Assembly (NCBI GenBank): GCA_910589315.1
Contig: CAJUTB010000061.1
Span: forward strand, 1-7,173
Source: an uncultured Oscillibacter sp.
Lineage (GTDB): Bacteria; Bacillota; Clostridia; Oscillospirales; Oscillospiraceae
DNA: 7,173 bases
Direction: 5' to 3'
Below are positions 1 through 4,982 of this stretch, one piece after another. The notes beneath the pieces are model-generated. The model searched no databases, was not told the origin of the DNA, and saw nothing but the letters and a program-made list of their open reading frames with translations. The stretch's first letter is position 1, and every line of letters starts with the position of its first letter. The position numbers and the translations under genes were made by a program.

Positions 1-326
1 CCTTCGCACTTGCTCTTTTCCAGGTGCTGGCCGGTGCACTCGCAGATATACTCCGCGCCCACGGAAGACCAGGGGATTTCGCTGACTTCCTTCGCGGTGA
101 ACACCTTGAATTCCTTGCCGTCGACCACCAGGGCGTCCGCGGTATAGGAGACCTCGCCGGGGAATCTGCCGTGCACGCTGTCATATTTCAGCATATAGGC
201 CATATACTCGGGGGACATGAAGGGGTCGTTCAGGCCGACTACCTCAACGTCGTCACGCTTCAGAGCGGCGCGGAACACGACGCGGCCAATACGGCCAAAA
301 CCATTGATACCGATTTTCGCTTTCAT
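1..326 (-). CDS. gap: Glyceraldehyde-3-phosphate dehydrogenase, N-terminal part (partial, runs off the left edge)
   Basis: Cytosolic glycolytic enzyme that oxidises glyceraldehyde 3-phosphate with phosphate and NAD to 1,3-bisphosphoglycerate. Only the first 108 residues are in the window, out of about 335 usual for the family; the cut is the window edge, not a lesion. Visible are the Rossmann nucleotide-binding start INGFGRIGR (residues 7-15), the LNDP strand end (32-35), the YDSVHGRF segment (48-55) and the ECTG motif (96-99). Asp34 after Asn33 is the position that in this family favours NAD over NADP. The catalytic Cys lies beyond the edge. The start at 326 is set by GAAAGGAG at 336-343 with a 9-base spacer. 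The gene is divergent from a LacI-family regulator, and LacI-type operator sequence lies between its promoter and its start codon. The family call is very secure; which gap paralogue it is cannot be told. Confidence 0.97.
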   Translation of the reverse strand, partial: MKAKIGINGFGRIGRVVFRAALKRDDVEVVGLNDPFMSPEYMAYMLKYDSVHGRFPGEVSYTADALVVDGKEFKVFTAKEVSEIPWSSVGAEYICECTGQHLEKSKCE

Positions 327-370
327 AATTTGAGACTCCTTTCAAATTACCATTGGTGCGGGAAACGGAC

Positions 371-394
371 ACCTAATCGATTGCGTAAACGTTT
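371..394. promoter_or_regulatory. Overlapping LacI-family operator-like pseudo-palindromes in the gap leader
   Basis: Two CpG-centred pseudo-palindromes share the bases GCGT. The first is ACCTAATCGATTGCGT (371-386), centred on CG at 378/379. Read on the minus strand it fits the PurR-type pattern AnGCAAnCGnTTnCnT at all fixed positions but one. The second, CGTAAACGTTTTGT (384-397), is centred on CG at 390/391, has a perfect AAACGTTT core and matches a cre-like consensus at 12 of 14 positions. The centres are 12 bp apart. LacI-family proteins, including CcpA, bind sites of this kind. Position just downstream of the predicted gap start would suit repression by blocking elongation or initiation. 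Which regulator binds is an inference. Confidence 0.55.
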
Positions 395-415
395 TGTTTC
401 CTGAATTCCACAGGT

Positions 416-444
416 ATCCTATCACATTGTTAGGGCTTTGGCAA
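416..444 (-). promoter_or_regulatory. Predicted sigma-A-type promoter of gap
   Basis: Read on the minus strand, a -35 TTGCCA (439-444, 5 of 6 to TTGACA) is followed after 17 bases by a -10 TAGGAT (416-421, 4 of 6 to TATAAT). The -10 is preceded by TGA, giving the extended -10 pattern TGnTAGGAT. Transcription would begin near 408-410, leaving a leader of about 80 bases that contains the operator-like sequences at 371-394. The spacing is ideal but the -10 is imperfect, so this is a good but unproven call. Confidence 0.6.
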
Positions 445-511
445 TGGTCATTTCAAATAACATTTCCCAGCCTCCCTTGTAGATTTTTGATAATTCAGCC
501 GCAAATATACA

Positions 512-540
512 CGGAAAGCGGCAGCGGTCCGCGCTTTCCG
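512..540. repeat. 9-bp perfect inverted repeat between the two divergent promoters
   Basis: CGGAAAGCG (512-520) and CGCTTTCCG (532-540) are perfect complements around an 11-base centre. No T-run follows on either strand, so it is not a convincing terminator. It lies about 25 bases upstream of the regulator's -35 and about 70 bases upstream of the gap -35, a position suited to a protein-binding site, but its function is unknown. Confidence 0.5.
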
Positions 541-564
541 GCGCGCAGGGTCCGAAAAAAACGC

Positions 565-593
565 TTGACGTATGGCGATTCCTGTCCTATACT
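565..593 (+). promoter_or_regulatory. Predicted sigma-A-type promoter of the LacI-family regulator gene
   Basis: TTGACG (565-570, 5 of 6) and TATACT (588-593, 5 of 6) are separated by exactly 17 bases. The expected start is near 600, about 50 bases upstream of the regulator's ATG. Two TTTACGCAA repeats lie immediately downstream of that start, suggesting autoregulation. Confidence 0.8.
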
Positions 594-605
594 GTCAAAG
601 CGCAG

Positions 606-637
606 TTTTACGCAACGGGATTTTGAAATTTACGCAA
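606..637. promoter_or_regulatory. Tandem TTTACGCAA repeats downstream of the regulator promoter, putative operator
   Basis: The 9-mer TTTACGCAA occurs at 607-615 and again at 629-637, 22 bp apart or about two helical turns, so both copies present the same face of the DNA. The same 9-mer occurs inverted at 381-389 in the gap leader. The ACGCAA part equals the half-site of many LacI-family operators, but neither copy here has a clear second half-site. They span about +7 to +37 of the predicted regulator transcript, where a bound repressor would block its own promoter. Confidence 0.5.
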
Positions 638-651
638 AAGGAATTCACAGA

Positions 652-1641
652 ATGAAAGTCACCATTTCGGACGTGGCCCGGCTGGCGGGCGTCTCCACCG
701 CCACCGTCTCCCACACCATCAACAACACCCGCTACGTCTCCGCCGAAACCAAGGACAAGGTCTACCGCGCCATCGCGGAGCTGGGCTATACGCCGGACGC
801 CTCCGCCCGGAGCTTCCGGACGGGAAAAAAGAAAACCGTCGGGTTCATCGTGCCCGATATCTCCAACAAGTTTTTCGCCACCATGATCGAAGTCGTGGAA
901 AACTACCTCTCCGCCAAGGGCTACCATCTGATCATTGCCAACACCAAAGAGAGCGTCCAGCGGGAGGAAACCAACATCCGCCTTCTCACGGCGGGACTGG
1001 TGGACGGACTCCTGATCGCCAGTACCATGGACGATTTCGCCCGTTTTGACGAGCTGATTCCCGCCGGGTTCCCCGTGGTCCTGGTGGACCGGACCTTCCC
1101 CATGAAAAAATACACCTCCGTCACCGTCTCCAACTTCCAGCCCATTTACCGGGCCATCAGCCGTCTGGCGGGGAAGGGCTGCCGCCGGGTGGGACTCATC
1201 GCGGGCCTGGACCGGCTCTCCTCCACCCAGGAGCGGGTCACGGCCTACCAGGAAGCTGTGACGGACTGCGGCCTGGAGTCCTCGCCATCCCTGATCTGCT
1301 ACAACGATCTGAAAGAGGACTGCGCCCTGCGCTGTCTGGACCATCTGGTTATGGAGCAGAAATGCGACGCGCTCCTGGTTTGCCAGGGGGCCATGGCCAC
1401 AACGGCCTTTTCCTGCCTGAACATCACCGGCAAAGCCAAGGGACTGGAACTGGTGGGCTTTGTGGACTACGACGCAGGCTTTTACGACCCCTATTACGTC
1501 GGCGCGGACCGGATTATCCAGCCCGTGGAATCGCTGGGACAGGCCGCCGGGGAAGAAATCCTCCGGCGGATTGAGGAACCGGACGCGCCAATTTTTGAAA
1601 AAGTGCTCACTTCCGAATATAAACCCCATCCGGGGCATTGA
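652..1641 (+). CDS. LacI/GalR-family transcriptional regulator
   Basis: A 329-residue DNA-binding repressor-type protein of usual family length. An N-terminal helix-turn-helix TISDVARLAGVSTATVSHTIN spans residues 4-24. The hinge segment SARSFRTGKK (51-60) carries Phe55 where LacI and PurR have the minor-groove-inserting leucine. A periplasmic-binding-protein-like effector domain begins at TVGFIVPDISNKFF (62-75) and includes GLVDGLLI (115-122), VVLVDR (142-147) and ELVGFVDYD (266-274). The start at 652 is chosen because family homology begins there and AAAAGGA (636-642) precedes it; the longer open frame from 394 runs through the promoter. It is divergent from gap and 26 bases ahead of an MscS gene, probably in one transcript. 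The ligand is unknown; sugars or sugar phosphates are usual. Gap adjacency makes a role in central carbon metabolism plausible but unproven. Confidence 0.95.
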   Translation: MKVTISDVARLAGVSTATVSHTINNTRYVSAETKDKVYRAIAELGYTPDASARSFRTGKKKTVGFIVPDISNKFFATMIEVVENYLSAKGYHLIIANTKESVQREETNIRLLTAGLVDGLLIASTMDDFARFDELIPAGFPVVLVDRTFPMKKYTSVTVSNFQPIYRAISRLAGKGCRRVGLIAGLDRLSSTQERVTAYQEAVTDCGLESSPSLICYNDLKEDCALRCLDHLVMEQKCDALLVCQGAMATTAFSCLNITGKAKGLELVGFVDYDAGFYDPYYVGADRIIQPVESLGQAAGEEILRRIEEPDAPIFEKVLTSEYKPHPGH

Positions 1642-1652
1642 ATGGAAGGGAG

Positions 1653-1660
1653 AAAGGAGG
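1653..1660 (+). promoter_or_regulatory. Ribosome-binding site deciding the MscS start
   Basis: AAAGGAGG lies 7 bases upstream of the ATG at 1668. It rules out the in-frame TTG at 1638, which overlaps the regulator's stop codon and has no comparable site. Confidence 0.85.
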
Positions 1661-1667
1661 CAGCCCC

Positions 1668-2504
1668 ATGCCGGAGGAAATCACCAATCTGTTAAACCAT
1701 TCCATTGGAAAATTCAACCTCTCCAGCGTTCTCTCCGCCGCGGTGACTCTGCTGGTTTGCCTGCTGGCGGCGCGGCTTCTGCTGCGGTTCGCCGGGCGGG
1801 TGCTGGGACGCACAAAGCTGGAAGAACGGGTGCGGCGTTATATTCTGGCGGGCGTCAAAGCGGTTTTGTACATTCTGACCGCCGTCTTCACCGCCGGAAG
1901 TCTGGGCGTGGATATGACTTCTCTTGTTGCTCTGCTGTCGGTCTGTTCCCTGGGAATCACCCTGGCGGCGGAGGACATTCTGGGCAATGTCGCCGGCGGC
2001 CTGGTGATTCTCTCCTCGCATCCCTTTACCATTGGCGATTTCATTGAGGTGAACGGCGCAAGCGGAACGGTGGAGGAAATCAACATCAACCACACCAAGC
2101 TCCAGACGCTGGACGGACTCATAATTCTCCTGCCGAACAAGGAGCTTGCCGGCTCGAAGGTCATCAACTACACGGTTTTGGGGCGGCGGCGGGTTACATG
2201 GACCCTCGGGGCCTCCTATGACGCGCCTACGGAAGCGGTGAAAGCGGCTTGTCAGATGGCGGTTGCGGAGACGGCCCGGATTCTCCCGGACCCGGAACCG
2301 TCGGTCTGCCTGACGAACTACGCGGACAGCTCCATTGAATATACCGTCTACTGCTGGGCCGAGACGGCGGACTACTGGGCCGTGAAATGCGAGCTGGGCG
2401 AACGGCTGCGGGAAGCCTTTGCGGCTCTTGGCGTGGAGATCACATATCAGCATTTGAATGTCCACCTGATCAGTCCGGAACAAAAACCGAAAAGCGGCAG
2501 TTGA
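1668..2504 (+). CDS. MscS-family small-conductance mechanosensitive ion channel
   Basis: A 278-residue integral membrane protein close in length to E. coli MscS. In this family a homoheptamer opens under membrane tension and releases small solutes during hypo-osmotic shock. Hydrophobic segments are seen at about 19-41, 58-80 and 84-115. The third is the pore-lining type, rich in Gly and Ala (LGITLAAEDILGNVAGGLVIL, 95-115). The hallmark beta-domain follows with PFTIGDFIEVNG (119-130), GTVEEIN (133-139), LLPNKEL (154-160) and VINYT (165-169). A C-terminal alpha/beta part runs from about 175 to 265. The gene starts 26 bases after the LacI-family regulator without a terminator between them, so co-transcription is likely. 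Its stop codon lies inside the terminator hairpin. The family is secure; ion selectivity and whether it responds to another signal cannot be read from sequence. Confidence 0.95.
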   Translation: MPEEITNLLNHSIGKFNLSSVLSAAVTLLVCLLAARLLLRFAGRVLGRTKLEERVRRYILAGVKAVLYILTAVFTAGSLGVDMTSLVALLSVCSLGITLAAEDILGNVAGGLVILSSHPFTIGDFIEVNGASGTVEEININHTKLQTLDGLIILLPNKELAGSKVINYTVLGRRRVTWTLGASYDAPTEAVKAACQMAVAETARILPDPEPSVCLTNYADSSIEYTVYCWAETADYWAVKCELGERLREAFAALGVEITYQHLNVHLISPEQKPKSGS

Positions 2505-2520
2505 AAACTGCCGCTTTTTT
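2490..2520 (+). terminator. Rho-independent terminator of the regulator-mscS unit, probably bidirectional
   Basis: GCGGCAGTT (2494-2502) pairs perfectly with AACTGCCGC (2506-2514) around a 3-base loop, and six T residues follow (2515-2520). AAAA at 2490-2493 extends the stem and gives a shorter T-run on the minus strand, so it may also serve the convergent XpaC-like gene ending at 2543. The TGA stop of the channel gene (2502-2504) lies at the top of the hairpin, so the last codons of the gene form the left arm. Confidence 0.93.
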
Positions 2521-2542
2521 GCGTATTTTGCGGGAAATCCCC

Positions 2543-3718
2543 TCACTCCTCCAGGCCGAAGTCCTCGGACGCGCTGCCGGTGTCCCGGCGGAGCATGGAC
2601 TCCATCACGCGGATATCCGTGTCCACGTCCATCGCGTCGGACTTGTACAACTCGTCCAATTGGTGTTCAAATCCTTTGACGATGGAGTCCATGGTGGATT
2701 CAATGCGCTGTTTCGCCTGCTTGAGATTCTCGCCCTCCACACCGGCGGACTCAAACTCCGCGTAGGAATGGAGCAGCTTTTGGGTGGTGGGGAGATAGTA
2801 ATTCAGGAAGGTGTCAATCCGGCCCGCCTTTTTCGGGTCCTCCTCCACCAGCTTGAATATTTTTGCGGTAATTTCTTCCAGCCGGGTGATTTTGGCGGAA
2901 AGCGCGGGGTCCGCAATCCGGTCGTTTGCCCGGCGGATGTCCCGGAGAATGCCGGAATACCCCGCCTCGGCCTCCTTCGGCGTCTGGGCGGACTCCGCCG
3001 CCTCCTGCTGCCTGCGGCGGAATTCCGCGTCCGCGCCGCTGGTGCGGAAGATGTAACCCAATTCCATATTCAAATAGGCTTTTCCTCCGAAATAGCCCTT
3101 ATCAATCATTTTTTGCAGGTCTTTTTCCACCCGTTTTTCCGTATAGCCCAGCGTGCGGGCCAGCTCCTCAACCGGCATCGCCTCCCGGTCGCCCATGACC
3201 AGCAGATATTTGCTGTACCGCTTCAGGCTGCGGTCCATGGAAATTCCGCTGCACAGCATGGCAATGCCGCCCACGCCGAAGGCCGCGCCGCTCAAAAGGT
3301 CCTCCAGCCAGAAGCCGATTTCCTCCAAGCCCCAGAAAAACGCGCTGCCGCCCGCGTCGGCCATAGCCAGCATGCCGACCACCAGCAGGGCGATGCCGCC
3401 CAGCTTCAGCCAATGCGCCGTTGATTTTTTGCTGGACGGGGTCTTCATGGCCCGCTGGACCGCTTTCGCGGCCTTGTTCGGCGTGTGGTTTGCCGGCCGC
3501 GCCTGGGGGCGGTTCCGGCGCACCTGCTGGACCTGCCACGCCCGCCGGGCGTCTTCCTGAAGGGGCGGGGCGTCCTGTTCCTGGCGGCGTTTGTTGTCGC
3601 TGCCAAAGAGCTTGGCGAACAGGGCCATTAAGGCAATCGGCCACAGGCCGAAAATAAACAGTGCAACGATGATCGCCCAGCCCCAGTCGTTGTCGCGTTT
3701 CGCTTGGTTGTTCGCCAT
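2543..3718 (-). CDS. XpaC-like membrane protein (5-bromo-4-chloroindolyl phosphate hydrolysis family)
   Basis: A 391-residue membrane-anchored protein. One hydrophobic segment lies at about 14-37 and two more at about 103-121 and 141-160. Between them runs a basic, Gln/Pro-rich linker (40-100). After the third segment comes a winged-helix-like stretch: PVEELARTLGYTEKRVEKDLQKMIDKGYF (182-210), then the paired strands AYLNMELGYIFR (214-225). The C-terminal half is helical and charged, with RIDTFLNYYLPTTQKLL (300-316), a stretch I recognise from Clostridia proteins annotated in the XpaC family. That family name comes from a colour-substrate phenotype; the true biochemical role is not known. AAGGAGG (3728-3734) lies 9 bases before the ATG and overlaps the end of the DUF896 gene, 4 bases upstream. 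In many Bacillota this family is paired with a TelA-type toxic-anion-resistance gene; none is present here. Family assignment is fairly sure, function is not. Confidence 0.82.
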   Translation of the reverse strand: MANNQAKRDNDWGWAIIVALFIFGLWPIALMALFAKLFGSDNKRRQEQDAPPLQEDARRAWQVQQVRRNRPQARPANHTPNKAAKAVQRAMKTPSSKKSTAHWLKLGGIALLVVGMLAMADAGGSAFFWGLEEIGFWLEDLLSGAAFGVGGIAMLCSGISMDRSLKRYSKYLLVMGDREAMPVEELARTLGYTEKRVEKDLQKMIDKGYFGGKAYLNMELGYIFRTSGADAEFRRRQQEAAESAQTPKEAEAGYSGILRDIRRANDRIADPALSAKITRLEEITAKIFKLVEEDPKKAGRIDTFLNYYLPTTQKLLHSYAEFESAGVEGENLKQAKQRIESTMDSIVKGFEHQLDELYKSDAMDVDTDIRVMESMLRRDTGSASEDFGLEE

Positions 3719-3722
3719 GGTT

Positions 3723-3944
3723 TCAGTCCTCCTTATCCACGTCCCGCTTTTTCAATTTCTGTTTGTGTCCTTTTTCGTCGACCAGATACGTGTTGTCCAG
3801 CTGTCCCTGGAGGCTGCCAAGCACCGAGTCGATGTAGGCCCGGCGCAGGACGGCCCGTTCTTTTTTTTCGGCTTCCGTCAGGCCCTCGGGGGATTTGGCC
3901 TTCTTTGCCAGTTCATTGATGCGGCGGATTTGTTCCTCGTTCAT
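3723..3944 (-). CDS. DUF896 / YnzC-like small protein
   Basis: A 73-residue, highly charged protein. The start MNEEQIRRINELAKKAKSPE, then GLTEAEKKERAVLRRAYIDS (residues 21-40), matches the DUF896 pattern seen in B. subtilis YnzC: a two-helix hairpin INELAxKxK...LTxEEKxEQxxLRxxYL. The Lys-rich tail VDEKGHKQKLKKRDVDKED is typical of the family's disordered C-terminus. The molecular role is unknown; related B. subtilis genes are linked with SOS or cytoplasmic stress operons. Its ATG overlaps the stop of the DUF4177 gene by 4 bases (ATGA, 3941-3944), indicating translational coupling. It ends 4 bases before the XpaC-like start. The family call is confident. Confidence 0.88.
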   Translation of the reverse strand: MNEEQIRRINELAKKAKSPEGLTEAEKKERAVLRRAYIDSVLGSLQGQLDNTYLVDEKGHKQKLKKRDVDKED

Positions 3945-4141
3945 GCCTGCGCCTCCGTTTCCCGCTCAAAAATCAGGTCGATTTCGCTTATATAACCGTA
4001 CCCCTTCTGCTTGGTGGGAATCCACCCGGCAAAACGCCAGCCCTGTTTCTGCCTCCGCCGGATAATCTCCCGGTGATCGGAAAGACTCGTGGCTGCAAAA
4101 CCCCTGTGTACAGAAACCGTCTCAAACTCATACTCCATCAT
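3941..4141 (-). CDS. DUF4177-domain small protein
   Basis: A 66-residue protein starting MMEYEFETVSV, followed by DHREIIRRRQKQGWRFAGWIP (residues 22-42) and GYISEIDLIFER (49-60). The layout of strand, helix, GWRF strand and a last strand ending IFER is the DUF4177 pattern. The function of this family is unknown. The ATG at 4141 is preferred: AAAGGAGG (4151-4158) lies 9 bases upstream, while an upstream TTG at 4147 would leave only 3 bases and a second ATG at 4138 would leave 12. It is the first of three tightly packed genes (DUF4177, DUF896, XpaC-like) and starts 55 bases after the YlmH-like gene. I see no terminator in that gap and only a poor promoter candidate. Confidence 0.83.
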   Translation of the reverse strand: MMEYEFETVSVHRGFAATSLSDHREIIRRRQKQGWRFAGWIPTKQKGYGYISEIDLIFERETEAQA

Positions 4142-4150
4142 TGCCAAAAT

Positions 4151-4158
4151 CCTCCTTT
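4151..4158 (-). promoter_or_regulatory. Ribosome-binding site deciding the DUF4177 start
   Basis: Minus-strand AAAGGAGG, 9 bases upstream of the ATG at 4141. This full-strength site shows that the short open frame is translated and which of three nearby start codons is used. Confidence 0.8.
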
Positions 4159-4196
4159 GTGTGACTGGTTATTTATTTCTCGCCAAAACAGACGGT

Positions 4197-4982
4197 TCAA
4201 ATATAAACCTGTATCACAACCGATACCCGGCCCTTGCGGGTCGTGCCGCCCACCGATGACAACCGGAACTTCCCCAGCCCCCGTGCGGAGACGGTGTCGC
4301 CTTCCGACAGGAGCTTGTTCGGCTTGGTACACTCCCGCCAGTTCACCTGCACCCGTCCGGCGGCAATCAGTTCCGCCGCCTTGCCCCTGGAGGTCCGGAA
4401 GCCCGACGCCGCCACGGCGTCCAGCCGCAGGGCGGACACCGTATCTCGGATTTCCCTGCACCGGATCTCCGGCGGCTGCAAGCCGGACGCCTCGATTTCC
4501 GAAACCTTGAGGCGCGTCCGCCCGGCGGAGGTCCAGTTTTGCAAGAGGAAGTCCGCAACGGTGTCCATTACGATCAAATCCGCACGCGCTTCCCCCATTA
4601 AAATATCTCCGACCTTTTCCCGCACAATGCCAAGGCCCATCAGACTCCCTAACAGATCCCGGTGGTTCACCGAATCCTCCGCCCGGTACGCCGCCCGCAG
4701 AAAACGGACCGGCGGCGCAGCGTCCTCCGGCTCCTGCCAGTCTGGCAGAAACACGAACAGCCGCCGTTCGGCCCCCTCGTAACCGCCCGCGGCCACATAA
4801 CCGGAGATTCCGGCAAGCCGCAGGAGGTCCGCCGCCCGGACCTGTTCGCCGGGGCTGAGAAAGTCTGTGGAAACGGGGATGTTTTGATTCTGCGTCCGGC
4901 CGGCACGGTCCAGAACCTTCGCCAAAAGAAGCCGTTCGTCTCCAACGGCCCCCAGGCGGTCCAGCAGCTTCGTTTTATCCAT
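4197..4982 (-). CDS. ylmH: YlmH-like S4-domain RNA-binding protein
   Basis: A 261-residue cytosolic protein of YlmH length. An N-terminal region (about 1-90) with GEQVRAADLLRLAGISGYVAAGGYEGAERR (45-74) precedes the conserved NHRDLLGSLMGLGIVREKVGDI (106-127), typical of the YlmH RNA-binding domain. The C-terminal S4 domain includes RLDAVAASGFRTSRGKAAELIAAGRVQVN (186-214) and GDTVSARGLGKFRL (228-241). S4 domains bind structured RNA, and YlmH-type proteins have been tied to cell division clusters and to ribosome-associated quality control. The start at 4982 is set by AGGAG (4990-4994), 7 bases upstream; an in-frame ATG at 5015 lies deep inside the ABC gene and adds no family sequence. It overlaps the ABC transporter stop by 8 bases, so the two are probably translationally coupled. 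It is not next to sepF/ylmG/divIVA here, unlike in Bacillus. Confidence 0.88.
   Translation of the reverse strand: MDKTKLLDRLGAVGDERLLLAKVLDRAGRTQNQNIPVSTDFLSPGEQVRAADLLRLAGISGYVAAGGYEGAERRLFVFLPDWQEPEDAAPPVRFLRAAYRAEDSVNHRDLLGSLMGLGIVREKVGDILMGEARADLIVMDTVADFLLQNWTSAGRTRLKVSEIEASGLQPPEIRCREIRDTVSALRLDAVAASGFRTSRGKAAELIAAGRVQVNWRECTKPNKLLSEGDTVSARGLGKFRLSSVGGTTRKGRVSVVIQVYI

Larger units (their letters stand above)
327..651. other. Divergent control region between gap and the LacI-family regulator gene
   Basis: This non-coding stretch of 325 bases separates two divergent genes. It is visibly more AT-rich than the genes on either side. I see one predicted promoter per direction, overlapping LacI-type pseudo-palindromes on the gap side, two direct repeats of TTTACGCAA on the regulator side, and one 9-bp inverted repeat between the two promoters. 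The regulator's reading frame stays open upstream to about 394, but that extension has no family-like sequence and contains the predicted promoter. I therefore treat it as non-coding. No small gene or RNA gene is supported here. Confidence 0.85.

Noticed and set aside
512..560. Terminator for either divergent gene
   Set aside because: The 9-bp inverted repeat has no T-run after it on either strand and lies upstream of both genes, where a terminator would have no transcript to end.
394..651. In-frame N-terminal extension of the LacI-family regulator, 86 residues
   Set aside because: It runs through a well-formed promoter, carries no domain-like sequence, and the helix-turn-helix begins right after the ATG at 652, which has its own ribosome site.
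595..1638. 347-residue open frame antisense to the regulator
   Set aside because: It is a GC-driven mirror of the real gene, with Gly/His/Asp-rich low-information sequence and no recognisable domain or ribosome site.
1692..2546. 284-residue open frame antisense to the MscS gene
   Set aside because: The opposite strand holds an unmistakable MscS protein; this frame also crosses the terminator and shows no family features.
2387..3424. 345-residue plus-strand open frame across the mscS end, the terminator and the XpaC-like gene
   Set aside because: It crosses a strong plus-strand terminator and reads as a mirror of the XpaC-like coding sequence.
4142..4196. Separate promoter for the DUF4177-DUF896-XpaC genes
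   Set aside because: A TTGAAC and AT-rich hexamers (ATAAAT, TAAATA) exist on the minus strand, but with poor matches and 18-19 base spacing; too weak to annotate.
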